Assembly: GCA_022605405.1 (NCBI GenBank)
Contig: JABYQQ010000002.1
Span: 1,674,001 to 1,738,000 of the forward strand
Origin: Earliella scabrosa
Lineage: Eukaryota; Basidiomycota; Agaricomycetes; Polyporales; Polyporaceae
Direction: 5' to 3'
Length of the DNA stretch: 64,000 nt
This document shows, in pieces, positions 1 to 12,529 of the stretch. The notes below the pieces were generated by a model that saw nothing but the letters and a program-made list of their open reading frames with translations, ran no database searches and was not told the DNA's origin. Within the stretch, counting starts at the first letter, position 1. Every line of letters begins with the position of its first letter. Made by a program: the position numbers and the translations under genes.

Positions 1-51
1 GACTCGTCAACCGCGCCGCAAACCCATACGCCGGGTCTTGCCAGGTGTCGA

Positions 52-3000
52 CTAGTTATTTGGCGCGGCAGCAACCACAGCGGTGTTCTCGCGTGTGGCC
101 GTTGGCGTCGCGCTCAGCGACACTAGCCTCGAGTGTGGTGACTGCGGCTCGACTAGGTCTGCGCGGATACGCTTTCCGGCAGAAGGTAGGTGCGCAGTGC
201 TCTCGTCGTCGAGCTCCTCACTTGAGCGTTTCCGCTGCCTGAACGGTGAGCTCGACGGTGGCGGCACAGCAGTAATCGAGGGCGACAAGGAAGGGTCGTA
301 TGAGCCATCTCGCCGTACGCGTTTGGGCGGCGTGCGCGACCGTTCCGACTGGTCGGCGTCGGCATCCGTCGAGGTCGATATCGACAAGTCATCCAAATCC
401 GCGTCGAGGTCCGACGACGGTCGTTTCCGTGCCGTGACCTGGTATGCAGGTGACTCGGGAATGGAGAGCGAGGTATCGTCGCCACGCTCAGACTCGCCAT
501 CTTCGAACTCCTCTTCTGACTCGTCGAGGTCGTCCTCTTCTTCCTCCTCTACCTCCAGACCCTCTACAACAAAGGGCGCCTCCTGGATCTTGATTTGCAC
601 CTGAGGCTGCTTCGGGGGTTGTTGCACCTGCGCAGCAGCGGCGAGCTGGACCTGTGTCGGTATGGTCGCCACTCCCGGCATATTTGCACTCATCATCGCC
701 CTCTCGCATATCGAGCATTGGCACTGATAGAGTGGCGCGCATGCTTCTCGCCACGCCTGCCATGAACGAAGGTCATCAACTGCTAGGTCGCCCAATCGAC
801 ACCATCACTCACGATGTTTAACGCGTCCACGCTGTGATGGGGCATGTGCTCCGTTGTGACAGGAACGTACGGGATAGGTCGTAGCAGCTCGGGAGCCTTC
901 ATCACGGGGGAGATCGGCGGCGGCACACCCGCAAGGGGCGAAGAGACGACGGCTTCGTCATCCTTGACCGACGGAGGCGGGGAGGGAGTCGTCTGGAGGG
1001 TGGTAGTAGAGAGGACAGGACTCGTGGTGTGTGAGCCACCTGAATGCGATGACGACGAGGACTCGTCTTCGTCCTTGAGTCGTCGTCGCTGTTCCTCCAA
1101 ACGGGCATTCGTTCGCCGTTCGAGCCAATCGATCCCGTTGTACCAAGTAGACTCATCGCGCAGCTCGCGAACAACGTCTTCTGGGGTCATCTTGACAGTA
1201 CGGATAGCAGGGTCGGTACCATCTGCAGCGCTCTCCATCACGATCTTGCGGACGATGTTGCGCATCGGGGGAAGGAGGATCTCGCGCATTTGACGCTGGA
1301 ATGCACGGTACGTCTGTTCGCAGAGAGTGTAGGATGGAGGATGGGGAACGAGATGGGTCTTCGGGCGTGGATGTTGAAGCTCTTGAGCCTCGTCGCCCTG
1401 CCCGTCCTCGAGCGCACCTTCATAGATGGCACAACGGTTCCATGGGCATGGATGTTGCGCAGGAGCCAACCGGGGCCGATTGTGTCTGGTGTAGTTGAAC
1501 CACTCGTCGGCAGGACTGATCCAATGACCGTCGAGGATTCGGTTCCGGGCCCAGTCATTGAGAGCTAGATCTCGAATACCACCAGCGTCCTCAGTTAGGC
1601 TCAGCATCTCCGGGTCGTCCATGTCGTCTTCGCTCAACTCTTCATCGCTCGCATACGCTTCTCCGGCTTCTGCTCGAGAGGCGTACCGGGAAGCAGCCAA
1701 CGCTTGTTGCAGCATGTCGCCGAGTTTGGTGTACGTGCGCAGCCAGTGCTTCTCCTGCGCAATCTGTAGCACATCCCGTATTGACCCTTCGCCCAGGTCG
1801 ATGAACGACTCCACGGATTGCTTCGTCTCCCAGTCCATCGAGGGCCATCTTCGAGCGTCCACCGCCTCTCTCCACTCCGGTCTGATCTGAACCCTCCGCC
1901 AAAACTCTTCGGTTCTGCAGGCACGACATGTCGTCTCGACGCCAGGCCAAGTCTCTTCGTCCTCGTTATCCGTGCAGCCGATGGCAAGACTTTGAGTGTA
2001 CTCGTCCTCCAACTCGCCCCTGGCTGCTTCCCGTAGGCAAACACCGCAGAACGCCGACTGCTTGCGGTGCTCCTTGCACACGGCGATGACGCCCAAGGTA
2101 GGTGTAGACGCTGAACGCTTGACGTTCCCGGTGCAGAGACCTTCGGAATTGTAGGGGTAGTTGATTCGACACACCGTGCAAGAGTTATCCATCATTTGAC
2201 GGTAGTGTCGGTACATGCTGAAGCGTTGGACGAGGCCGGTGTTGTTGGAACCCGCTGTGGGGTGCATGAAGACGAGGTTGTTGAAGGTCCCGGCGGGATC
2301 GACGATGGCGCAAGCCTTGTCCCAGAAGAGATGATGTTCGACTACGATGCGCCCGTTAGCGTTAACGGGAAACAGCACAGCTCTGTGCGGATGTTGAAAC
2401 AGTAGCGTAATGATTAGCCGAGCGGCAGAAGACGCGGTGGTAATCCCGGACGCGTCGCGCCTCGACGCGTCGAGAGTCGCCCCAACCACCGCGGCAGACC
2501 AAGCGCATACTGTCCCTCCACCCAAATGCAACAGCGAGATACAGATTATGGACACTCACGATGAGGTTTCCACGTTGGAAATAGGTGCATGACCTTCTCG
2601 ATCTCCAGCGCGTCCCGGAGCGTCGTGTATGCGAGACGTTGAGGCCACATCTCCCGGCTCTCCCAAGTGGCAGGACAGTATCCATTGGTGGAAGCATCGT
2701 GGAGGTAATAAGTTGCAATCAGCCTGGACAAGACGTTAAGCCGGGCGGTGGCGCGGACCAGCAAGCGACATGGAGACATGCCTGACAATCTCTCCGGGGA
2801 GCTGCTGCCACGAGCGTGCGGTCTTGCCCTTGTAGACATGTTGCATGAATGCGTGTTTGTCGTTGCCGACGACGAGGACGTTGTCGGGGACGACTTCGGG
2901 GGACGAGGACGCCATTGCGCAGGCGTCACAGCAATATGGGAGGTGACGGATCGCGACTCGCGACAATGGCTTGTCACAGCTCCATTGCCCCCGAAACGCA

Positions 3001-3083
3001 GCCACACACATTCCCACGCACGGACCACCTCCCCCAGACGCCCATTGTGCGGGCGTCTCTTTGCTGAACTTGGCGCTACGCAA
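52..3083 (-). CDS. F-box-like protein, 912 aa, unknown substrate
   Basis: Four exons, read right to left: 2782-3083, 2560-2723, 813-2380 and 52-756; all phases agree. Residues about 93-110 read LPGEIVRLIATYYLHDAS, an F-box-like start, which suggests a substrate receptor for an SCF ubiquitin ligase (inference). Scattered CxxC pairs follow (CTVCRINY, CGVCLREA, CRACRTEE, and CQCSICERA across the last junction), so a zinc-bound fold is possible. The last 230 residues are acidic and Ser-rich. The first intron (2724-2781) needs a GC donor. The intron at 2381-2559 is long for this window (179 nt) and may hide a small exon. The 56-nt intron 757-812 fuses two otherwise separate reading frames. The start at 3083 is the first ATG in frame, and the relic gene on the other strand begins about 90 bp away. 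Confidence 0.7.
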
Positions 3084-3171
3084 CTTGAACTCGGACTGGA
3101 CTGGGCACTGAGCACGTCGATCCCGCTACTCAACACCATGCGAGCACTTCTGAAAACGCAGCGGGGTCTGT

Positions 3172-4169
3172 TTAGAGATCTCGCGCGTCCAGCGGGAGCT
3201 CGGGCTGGACGTCAGGATCGACTTTCACGGGCGCGTGCATAAGGGCATGGCGAAGCAGCTCGCGAGGGCGCTCGAGCCCCTGCGGCCGCTGTTCATAGAA
3301 GGCACGCCTTCCTTTCGTGTTGCGCGTGCGAGAGAGTGAGAGTGAGCTGACGGTGCGGGCTCTCTGCAGAACCGCTGCTCTCCACGCAGCCGGAGGAGAT
3401 CGCGGACCTCGCGAAGATGGTGTCGACGCCGATCGCACTCGGGAAGCGGCTGTTTTCCCGCCACGAATTTCGTCCGTACCTTGAACGCCGCGCCATCGAC
3501 ATCGCGCAACCGGACGTACGTGACCCTGCGTGCTGGTGGGCCCGGCCGACGGACTGACGGTTTGACGGACAATGTGGACCCAGGTCGCCCATTGTGGCGG
3601 GATCAGCGAGCTCCATCGGTTGGCGTCTTACACCGTGGAGACGTACGACGTCGCGCTCGCCCCGCATTGCCCGCTTGGCTCTATCGCGCTTGCGGCGTGC
3701 ATGCAGGTCGACGTCGCTGCACCGAGCTGTAAGTCGTCGCTTCCTCTTGCATGTGAACATTCCATTTGAGCCTAGTTCGCAGTCATGATCCAGGAGACGA
3801 GCTTGCAGGTACGAGTTGGTTACCGGGGCCGACCGCGCGAGGACGACATACTCATTGATGTCTGTGTGGCTAGATAGGGCTAGATGCATTACAACGAGGG
3901 CGCGGACCTGCTGACATACCTCGTCGACCCCTCGGACCTCGGTGTCTGCCATCAAGGACGGTTACGTGGAGGCTCTCACAGGTACGGTACCGTGCCTTCT
4001 CAACGAAACGAAGTGCTGACTATGGCCATTTGCGTATGCCACAGGACCAGGGCTGGGGATCGAGGTCAACGAAGGCCTCGTTAGAGACATGGCGGCGAAG
4101 CACGCCTCGGAGAAGGCGTGGCGCAATGCCGTGTGGACTGGACCTGACGGCTCTCTGCGGGAGTGGTGA
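3172..4169 (+). pseudogene. D-galactonate dehydratase relic (enolase superfamily), 5'-truncated
   Basis: Six exon pieces (to 3301, 3370-3515, 3584-3728, 3783-3808, 3885-3981, 4045-4169) encode the C-terminal half of a mandelate-racemase/galactonate-dehydratase protein. Landmarks are [68 protein letters not shown] and the terminal DGSLREW. About the first 180-200 residues expected for the family are absent. Three lesions are visible: the truncation; a frameshift within 3941-3950 before the segment IKDGYVEALTG; and Lys (codon 3444-3446) where the family has Glu in GERL. The Asp, Glu and Lys positions are spaced 26 and 26 residues apart, matching the known metal-ligand spacing, so the third metal ligand is lost. 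The intron at 3302-3369 has a GC donor. It is very unlikely to be active. Confidence 0.85.
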
Positions 4170-4199
4170 ACATGTGAACGCTAACCAGGGCTTGAATGA

Positions 4200-4631
4200 A
4201 CGATTATTTGCAGCTTGTCCAGCGTAGCGACGATAACGAGGACGACGCGTCCGCAAGCCCTCCAGATGTTCGCGATCGCGTGTCTGACCTGAAGCAGGCG
4301 CTATCCATGCCGAAATCACGCTGACCTTGCATGACCTCGTTCTCCGCCTAACCGCCATTAGCGTTACGCCAGCGAATGCGAAGCAAGGAGTCAAATGCGA
4401 TGGGACTGTCTGTCGCGCTTTGAAACCCTCAACACGCGTCCGCCATGCGGTGAGAAGGCTTGACGCTGACCATCATCACCCCAACGCTTTGACTGATTCA
4501 CCCTTGCATGCCAGTGCGGGCTGTCACTGCGCTTGGATGGCTACCGAAGTGGTCAATACCTCGTATTATGGGATCTGTTCAGTGAGCAGGAGTCACAGAG
4601 GTGGCTCATAACCGCGTTGAATGAACAATGA
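4200..4631 (+). pseudogene. Unassigned gene remnant, C-terminal exons
   Basis: Two coding-like stretches lie just past the galactonate dehydratase relic. The first (about 4220-4290) is acidic, containing RSDDNEDDASASPP. The second continues in a shifted frame through ITLTLHDLVLRLTA and KCDGTVCRALK. A plausible 65-nt intron (donor GTGAGA, acceptor GCCAG) then leads to an exon encoding LRLDGYRSGQYLVLWD and ending at a stop near 4631. Joining the first and second stretches needs a frame change near 4288, and no start is visible. I do not recognise the family. It could be a decayed gene or an unresolved multi-exon gene. Confidence 0.3.
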
Positions 4632-4894
4632 ATCGGGTGAGGCGCTATACTTGTACAGGACGCTGATATCGGTGCGTCCTCTACCGTCGTTGACAGCGAT
4701 TCACTGACTTTCTGACAGCTCGATTGTGAATACACGAACTATGTCAAGCATCGATGACCACTCAGATACTCGGCTTGTGTATGATCGCGAGCGCGACAAA
4801 AGAAAGAAGATAAACGATGTAGAAGGACTCGGGAAATACATGTAAATGGAGGCTGTAGATAGTACTAGATACAATGGAACAAGACACAAAGACC

Positions 4895-5642
4895 TCAATT
4901 GATGCTCCTGGAGACGCCCTAGACCAGCTGTCAGCGATGCACGGCACGGGGAGGGTAGATGATACATACCACGTCGTTATCCCAGTCAAACCACCACTGC
5001 AGCTTGCTTTCAGGGCCATCGCCTTCGTTCATCGCCGACTTCAAGACATCGACCACCTCCTCGTAGTTGTAGCACATCGCGTAGCGCTCCTTCACGTCAT
5101 AGTTCGACCACAGCGCGACGATGCCATCCCAGTCTAACGAGAATGGACTTCCGGATTGCAGTCGCATCCCGCACTTCTTGGAGAGATCCCTGAGCATAAA
5201 GTGCTGCGAAGCGACGACGATGAAATGGCGGAGTTCGGGGTCGGCGAAATCACTCTCGTCTACGTCGCCGAAATCGAAGACCTCCTTGCCGCCAAAAACC
5301 TCACGTTCCTCTCCTGTGAGCGGAATGGTTAGGCGATGGCGGATGGCATAGTCGATGGCGTATTGTTTAGTGAAGGGAAAGCCGTAGTAGTAGAGCGGTG
5401 GTTTGTTGGGACTACGGTCCGCCAACTCGCGTCGAGGGAGGACGTCTCGAGGAGGACGATTCTGCATCAGTCGCTTCAACTTCTGTTAACGAAATTCAGT
5501 TGGTGTGAAGATCCCTAGATGGTAATGTATATACCGCTGCTTGGGCCTTCCGTGCTGCGTCGGAGTGTCTGTTCGGGTTGACAGGGTCCCATTCTTCGAG
5601 ATACTGCCCGTTCTCCCAAAGAGCAGGGTTTCTGCTTTCCAT
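4895..5642 (-). CDS. Hypothetical protein, about 214 aa
   Basis: Exon 1 (5535-5642) starts MESRNPALWENGQ. A 52-nt intron (5483-5534, GTATAT...TTAACAG) joins it in phase to exon 2 (4970-5482), which carries YYYGFPFTKQYAIDYAIRH and ends WWFDWDNDV. A GTATGT donor at 4969 with a GTCTAG acceptor would give a tiny last exon, 4895-4918. Reading through without splicing would instead stop at 4931. An in-frame ATG at 5768 could extend the N-terminus by 42 residues with poor composition, so I prefer 5642. There is no signal peptide and no membrane segment. I do not recognise the family; the aromatic-rich, acidic core suggests a globular cytosolic protein. Confidence 0.6.
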
Positions 5643-6526
5643 GACAGTGTCGGAGATGACGATGGGGAAGAATGAGGCGAGTGGTGTTGAGGATAGTATG
5701 GGAGTGTGTGGTGGACGTGGTGGATGCAGTTCAGGACATCGGCGCTTCTTAATTCGCGAGTTCAACATAGCGTAATAGGCGCTCTAGATCAAATCTAGGG
5801 ACGCCACGTGCATTACCGGCTAGTAGAGCCGTCTCTCGTACTTAGCTCAAAAGCTCTGCCTCAACTCTCTGAAGTTTCCAGGAGGTGCTGTGCTCCCGTT
5901 CATGTTGCAATGATAGGTCTAGAGCACTCAGTGTGCTGACTACGCAAGAAGAAGCTGAGCCTTAGTGTCACACTCCCCTACTATTATTATTAACGTCACG
6001 ATACGCGTCTCTCACCAACTTGTAGGTCGCCATGAACGCACTGGCACCCTGAATCCCTCAGGCCTATTGTCACCAGAAGCATATAACCCTGTATCCTGCG
6101 CCGTGCTGAACTTTGAGCTACCACTAATACTGGAGGATTTGTACGATAGATGGAGTATTACTCGGCAAGGCCGCCAGGTAATTACCGCGGCCGCTGGCTC
6201 TCCTGCTTCTGACTAGGCAGTGCAGAGCCCGGGCGTACAAACGCAAACTTGCTGATTCTTTATTGTAGGCTAGAAATGGTAGTGCATATAACGTGACTTT
6301 CTCTGCGGTACTTTATCCGAGCGTCTCGGTTCGAGACCCGGCCACATCTCCCTCCTCAACCACTCTGACTCCTCGACAGCTGTCCCAATTATGCCAGCAA
6401 GACTCGGTCGCGCGCACAGGAAAGAGGATGACTCGAAAGAGGTGCGCACAACGACTATCTCATGTGGTAGACATACTGACCAGTTCGTAACCACCCCAAA
6501 CCAACGTACATCAGTTCACTCAGACA
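5643..6526. other. Intergenic, 0.9 kb
   Basis: No coding stretch with plausible composition or splice partners was found. It separates two divergent hypothetical genes, so it should hold both promoters, but no clear TATA element stands out. Confidence 0.5.
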
Positions 6527-7704
6527 TTGGGCGACTTCAACCAAATGCTCTCGAACCTTCTCTACGACGCGTGGTTTCTACGGAGCTCAGAAAGTCCTCT
6601 GTACCTCCTCTACAACCATATCTATGGAACCGAGTGCGCGACGCTCCACTACCCTGGTCACCCTCGCATCTCCATTGGACTCTGTCCGCAGCCGCTCTTC
6701 GGTACGCCAGGTCCAGTAGCAACATACGAGAAGACCAAGTCCGAGTCAGTGGAGAAGAACGAGAAGCCACTTCCACCTCATCAGAGGCCAGATTCCGCTC
6801 GCTTCCTCTTATATAGTGACCGCCGTAACGGCGCGAAGCTACCGCCCGGAATCACAAGCTCCCGCATCCTCATATGCTTCCAGGAGAACAAGACACTCAA
6901 CATCCCCCATGCTTGGTGGACTCGTGAAGCTCATGATACAGCCGGTGCCAGAATTGCAGCGAACTTGCCTCAGGTGTACGACGCCGTCATGGCGGCCTTC
7001 GCGCACAACCCGGACTGGAAGCGCGTTCATGCGGTGTTGCTCATCGGCCCCTTCTTCACCCATATGGCCTGGACCTCCCGTCCTACCGACCAACAGCTCG
7101 CTCCCATTCCATCTAACCCCCTACCTAAGGGCAAAAAGAAAGCCAAGGGGAGGGCGTACGAGATCATCGTTGAGCGGCTGCTCGGAGAGATCTCACATTA
7201 CGAAGCTCGCAAGCTTCCTGACGAGATATACTTCCACAACGAGCCTGTCTTTGAGTACCCCGACCTCAAGGAAGATGAGGAGTACCAGGACGTCGAGCTT
7301 TCACCTGCGTTCCTGTGGACAATGACTAGTCCTGTCACCAAGCACTTCCCACATATCAAGCCGCGGTCTAGCATGTTTGCCCCACCTTCGATCAAGCCTC
7401 GTATTTCCTTGAATCTTGTAAGTGGTCTACTAATTGCTTCCCGTCCTCTAGTGTATACTGACTTGTCTCGATTGATGTACAGGCTGTGGCAAACGATGCG
7501 ATGAGACAAGCGATCATCGACGGACCCATCGCAGATATCAATCAGAAACTCCTGTCTCTAGGCCACGGTTCAGAGAGTAGTCCGAGTCCCCCGGTATCTA
7601 AGGCGGACCGATACAAGCCCTCCGGAAGCACAAAAACTGCACAATTACCACCACCGATGAAGACACGTGCTCGGGACCTCGAAGGTATTCCGGGCGTCGA
7701 ATGA
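6527..7704 (+). CDS. Hypothetical protein, 370 aa, two exons
   Basis: Exon 1 is 6527-7417 (297 codons). The 65-nt intron 7418-7482 has a GTAAGT donor and a TGTACAG acceptor. Exon 2 is 7483-7704. The N-terminal third includes LYNHIYGTECATLHYPGH; the middle holds ILICFQENKTLNIPHAWW and HAVLLIGPFFTHMAW; a basic linker KGKKKAKGRAYE precedes an acidic stretch KEDEEYQDVEL. The C-terminus is Ser/Pro/Lys-rich and probably disordered. No signal peptide, membrane segment or known domain was recognised. It is flanked on both sides by non-coding or decayed DNA. Confidence 0.7.
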
Positions 7705-10268
7705 AGCACGTTCTCGGTATGGCGTGATGTTGGCGGTGAGACGGAGACAGCCATTGGTCTGTAGCCTTAGTGGGACTGCGACGACATACAAGTACCATGC
7801 CACTCCATCGCACACCAGCTATGTGACAGGTAGACTACTAGTATGAAGAGCAGTGTCGTCATGTAAAACTAGTAATGGTCTTGGACGAGCCGCATGTAGC
7901 TCCGTGGGGTCTGATACACCTTCATCTCAATACCCAACAAGTTCTCAATTGTCGTCTCCGTTGGTCTACCGTCTTATGTTGGACATCGAATAGATTCGAG
8001 ACGCCCTCACGCTCTAGGCTAAATCACCGAGGCTGCCCCGACTTCGAAATTTCCGTTCGGCATTCCTCGCAGTTAATCTAGTAGTACACAACAGTACACA
8101 ACACGGCAACCCGACCGCTTGTAATAAGGCGGAGAGGGCCGCGTGTCTATTCTGCGACGCATACAATGGCACACAGTCGTGCGTTCCATATATGTCTGTG
8201 CCACGTGGCACACACTGAGCGCTACGCCGTCGTCAAGGACTGCATGAGTAGCCCGAGTCGCTCAATACATACAATCCACCTCGATCAGACTCTGCGTGTG
8301 AGGATGGACATCTCTCGAAAGAATGCTGCGACCTACCGTGTTGTCAAGAATGCGCCATCATAGTGTATTCAAGCAGAGTCCAAGGTGTGTGTGCGCATAA
8401 CTTCCTTCGGTGTCGTCACCGTGACGTTGACATTCAAAGGTTCGGTTCGGATACCCCTTGCAGTCAGAGCCTCATGGCTTCTGCGTCATATCCTGTGTTG
8501 AGGATCTATATTTACTTCTGCTTACTGGCAGTGCTCGCATCGGCGGAGTCGACTCAGGCCAGCTCAGGTGCCAACTATAGCCTTGCCTAGTTTCCAACGT
8601 GCCTCGTGTTTGACTGCGAAATCGCAGACGAAGACCTCGCTCGTCCTTTCAGCAACGCAGCGAGGGGTCGACAGACTATGTGATCTTAAAAAGGTACGTG
8701 CGCTCGCGTTATTCTAGGTAACCATGTGCTAGACGCTGGAATTTATTGTATTCGTTCGCATTCGCTAGGTTGTCATGGTTCACCAGAACAATGCCGGTCA
8801 CGACTTCGCACACTCTCGCATTGTTGACGACCTTGCGTCGCGACGTTCTGGGGGAGTCGACCGGTCGGTCGGTGGGGAAATGTCTGGCTTATCGAGCAAG
8901 CCAGGAGCGCCCTGCAGCACCGGTCTGTTACATCGAAGTCCCAACCCTGTTTTCATTTATCGCAGATGCGAAAGGGAGTACAAGGCGCACCACATTCAGG
9001 ATGGCCTGGCAGTGTGAGTAAATCTGTGACATTGAACTCGCGAAATAATTGACGACTGAGACGCGTTGTCACACCAGCGCATTCCGACATGGTCCTTCCA
9101 CCGTGGGCCCCAGCTCACCGTGACGAGAACCTCATCCATTCTCCCCGAAATTCCCCTTCTCGCAGTCACACTCGTCCTTTCCCGTCACTCATGAAAATGT
9201 CGCTCATCGTCTTCTGTGGTCACACGCACGTCCGCCACCCCTCACGTTCCGTCCTGAAGAGGCATATCCCGCCGCACCACCCGCGCCCCGAGCCGTGTAC
9301 GCACGCCCACAATTCCTGCTCAGCCTCTGGCCCATGCACGCACTGCGACGACCTTCTACCGCTGCACTCCACCCTTCGCTCGCAGTGCCTCCACTACACG
9401 CCCCTCCAGCGTGCCCCGGCCGCGGACGTGCTTGCGTACGCTCGAGCTCGGCACCATGGTCCCTCCGCTCCCGACGGTTGCCTCTTTCAGAGCTCGCGCT
9501 CGCCTCTGCGTGCTGACTCTAGGAGGGGCGTACCCGAACGACATCGCCATGCTGCTCCTGCGCACGATTTAAGGGATGCTCGGAGAGAACTCGACCCCAG
9601 CTCGACATGTCGTCGCGGTCCTCGCGCGGCAGTAGTCTACGCTCTTACCCATCTTCGCAAGGATGTCCCGCCTACGCCTCTACCTCCAACTTCCATTCCT
9701 ACGGCAAGAAGTCTGCGAACAACAGGCATGTGTATACGGGCTCTCTTACTGGCGGGATATTGACTCTACCCTGCAGGCTTCATGCGCAATCCGCCCACTC
9801 TCGACCCTACCCCCAGTCCGGATACGCTTCATATCACTATGAAAGCTATTCTTCTTCGTGTGAGTGCGCCGGCAAGCACTCGCCTGGACACCTCTCACTG
9901 TTGTTCTACAGATGGCTACGCCTATCCCGCTGCTTCGGCGTCGGGGTCTCAGCGCAAGTGGTGAACTTCGGACTTGCACATCCGCATAATTATTCGCTAT
10001 TTATGACTATACCCACCCTGGCCTCGGACATTTCTCGGACAAGGACTACATAACGCTGTCTTTATAATCGGTACTCCTGCTATAGTGTCTCAGCGGACTC
10101 GATCTCTACCTACTCATTCGATATTCACACGCTATTTGTCTCGCAGGGCGCTGGCGTAGTCCTCCTGCCACTCGCGTGAAGCGGGTCTGAGCGGCTAAAC
10201 CTACCCTCCTCCTCCTCCTGTACTTCTTTGAGCGCCCACCTATCGGTTGTTTCTTTCCATCATCGTTC
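7705..10268. other. 2.5-kb tract with decayed coding fragments only
   Basis: Nothing here assembles into a whole gene. At 8474-8590 an ATG opens a short frame with a hydrophobic start (VLRIYIYFCLLAVLASAE) resembling a signal peptide. At 8770-9017 there is an exon-like frame with possible GTACGT and GTGAGT donors. At 9420-9570 a plus frame reads CLRTLELGTMVPPLP and VLTLGGAYPNDIAMLL, the rhythm of a leucine-rich F-box protein, and ends in a stop. These look like relics, perhaps of the same F-box type as the gene that follows. Confidence 0.35.
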
Positions 10269-12159
10269 ATGCATCGCTGTCTTCACACACCGGACATTTT
10301 CAATCTCATTTTGGAGTTTGTGTCGTTGCTGCTGTGGGATGACGATCCATACCACGGGCATGACCATTACTACTCCTCGAACCCTGTCCTCGCTGCGCTC
10401 GCACGGACCTGCCGTACATTTCTTGAACCAACCCTCGATGTAATGTGGCGGAGTCAACTCACGGTTGGCCCGCTCGTCCGGACATTACCATCGGATGCTA
10501 TCCAAGAAGAGGTCAGAATCGTGGGACCTGTTAGTATCTATGACATCGTGCGTACCATCCCAGCGTTGATAGAGTAGCATCCATCGCCTTCCAGTACGAT
10601 TGACCAATAGGGCTTCACAGAGAGGCATCACACGCCCCCTGACAACGTCAGACTGGGAGCGGTTTGATTACTATGCCCGCCGCGTTACCTCGCTGGGGTA
10701 CTTCATGACCGAGTTCCCCGACCAAGACCTCACCCGCTGGGTTGCCCATAACTATTACCCATGCCGTCACCCGGTGTCCAGTCAAGTGATGGCACGACTA
10801 TGCCTCTATCGTCGACGGTCCGCCCTCCTCCCTAACCTGGTGCATCTACGATGGTGCAATCACGACTTGCCGAACGTCGAGTATATCCCCATGTTCCTGG
10901 GTCCAAAGCTTGCTACGCTTTCATTGGCGTTCCATCCCGAGTGGATCAAGCGGGATCCGATGCTGCCAAACAGGTTGTACGATATGGTACCTCGCATCCT
11001 TGACGCCGCGCACGCTCTCTGTCCGTCTCTCAACGACCTCGAACTTCGGGCAGTTCAAGACGAGCTGACAATACAGTCTGCGACACGATGGGCTTTCAAG
11101 TGCAACACGCTTGTTGGCTTCGCCGTTACCTGCGCGGGCTCAACAGAGCTACTCCATCATCTCGCATGCCAAGAGTCCCTTCGCACGGCTACGATATTCT
11201 TCGACGAGGATCTGGTAGAAGAACTCCCCAAACTGTCTCCTCCTTCCCTAAGATACCCTTTCCCTGCACTCGACTCTATCACCCTGGACATCCCTACCCT
11301 CGCGTCTTGCACCGAATTTATCCGCACATTGGGCCCATGCAAGCTCCGGATCGTCAACTTCGCCTACTACAATGCGGCACCTGCATCTGATCTTCATAAC
11401 TTCCTCCTCGCGCTTCGCCTGCAGTGTTCACTGCACACCCTCCAGCAGATATGCTTGGGCTGCCACCACTACAAGGGCTCGCCGTCTCAAGTGACGCGCG
11501 CCACCCATTCTCTCACTCTCGCCGTGCTAGAGCCCGCACTGGCATTCTCGAACCTCCGGGTGTTCAGACTGTCGTGCCACATGTACGGCCGTCTGTCCGA
11601 CCGCGACCTCATGCGCATCGCAGACTCCTGGCCCCTCATGCTCGACCTGCGCTTCCTCGACGGCTGGGGATGGCACATGCAGTCGCGCCTCACCTGGGCG
11701 GGGCTCGCGTACGTCGCATGGCGGTGCCCCATGCTCTTCGAGCTGGCGCTCGCGATCGACATGACAGTCGAGAACGTCGCAAAGGTGACGTCGAGAGAGG
11801 ACTTCCGCCCGAACGGACGGCTGCACTGGGTCAACCTGCTCGACTCCAGGATGCACGACCCCGAGGTGTGCGCGCGGTCTGTGCACGCGTTTGCGCCCAC
11901 CCTGTACGAGTTTTGTGGGAATGGGTATGTGAGTAGGGACAAGGAGGGGAACGTGTACCCGCCGGATCAGGACCCGATGGCGTTCTACTTGTCGGTGACG
12001 GACCTCCTGCGCAAGCTCCAGAAGGGCGCGTCTATTAGTGAGCAAGGTGAGGAGACCTCGTTCTGCGGCGTGATGATGCACGTTCAGAGTTGTGCTCACT
12101 CAGGCTTTACAGACGCCGTGGGAGATGCGGCTCTGATGGACCTGAATCCATGGGCGTAG
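10269..12159 (+). CDS. F-box/LRR-like protein, 586 aa (module copy 1)
   Basis: Three exons: 10269-10547, 10621-12046, 12104-12159. The protein starts MHRCLHTPDIFNLILEF, a form common in agaricomycete F-box proteins, then LAALARTCRTFLEP, the usual second half of the motif. The remainder has leucine-rich, repeat-like periodicity (LPNLVHLRW, ATLSLAFHPE, LRVFRLSCHM, PLMLDLRFLDGW). The likely role is substrate recognition in an SCF ubiquitin ligase (family inference). The last intron (12047-12103) is 57 nt with no stop, so retention would keep the frame. The neighbouring DUF6535 gene is tail-to-tail 370 bp away. The whole pair is repeated 5 kb downstream, where the equivalent intron removes the same site before the shared ending ELNPW/DLNPW. 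Confidence 0.8.
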
Positions 12160-12529
12160 TGTTCATTGTTGCGAGTTGTGGAACGTGGTATACATGAGAT
12201 GCAATAGTGATGATGGCTTGAGAAGGATGACGAGGACTTTGTGAAAATTGCTGTCTACCGTTTGTCGGAGATTGGACATGACTTCTTTGGTTGCCGCGCC
12301 TTGAGGACGACAAAGATGGTACCGCCGGCCGCGACATGATGGGCGTTCCCCTTCCAACGAACGGAATATGGAACTGCTGTTAACTGATCAGAACGCCGTC
12401 TCTACACAGAATACGATCGTCCATCTACCACACTTCGATATCCAAGTTCCTAACCACTGAGATGGTCGCGCGACATCCCAGCATACTTCGAACCACCGCA
12501 ACAGAGATGTCACTGACGCGCCCTCCACG

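Noticed and set aside
9089..9763. Plus-strand frame of 224 codons
   Set aside because: Arg/His/Pro-rich with no domain or start context; another frame over the same stretch looks more protein-like, and all are broken.
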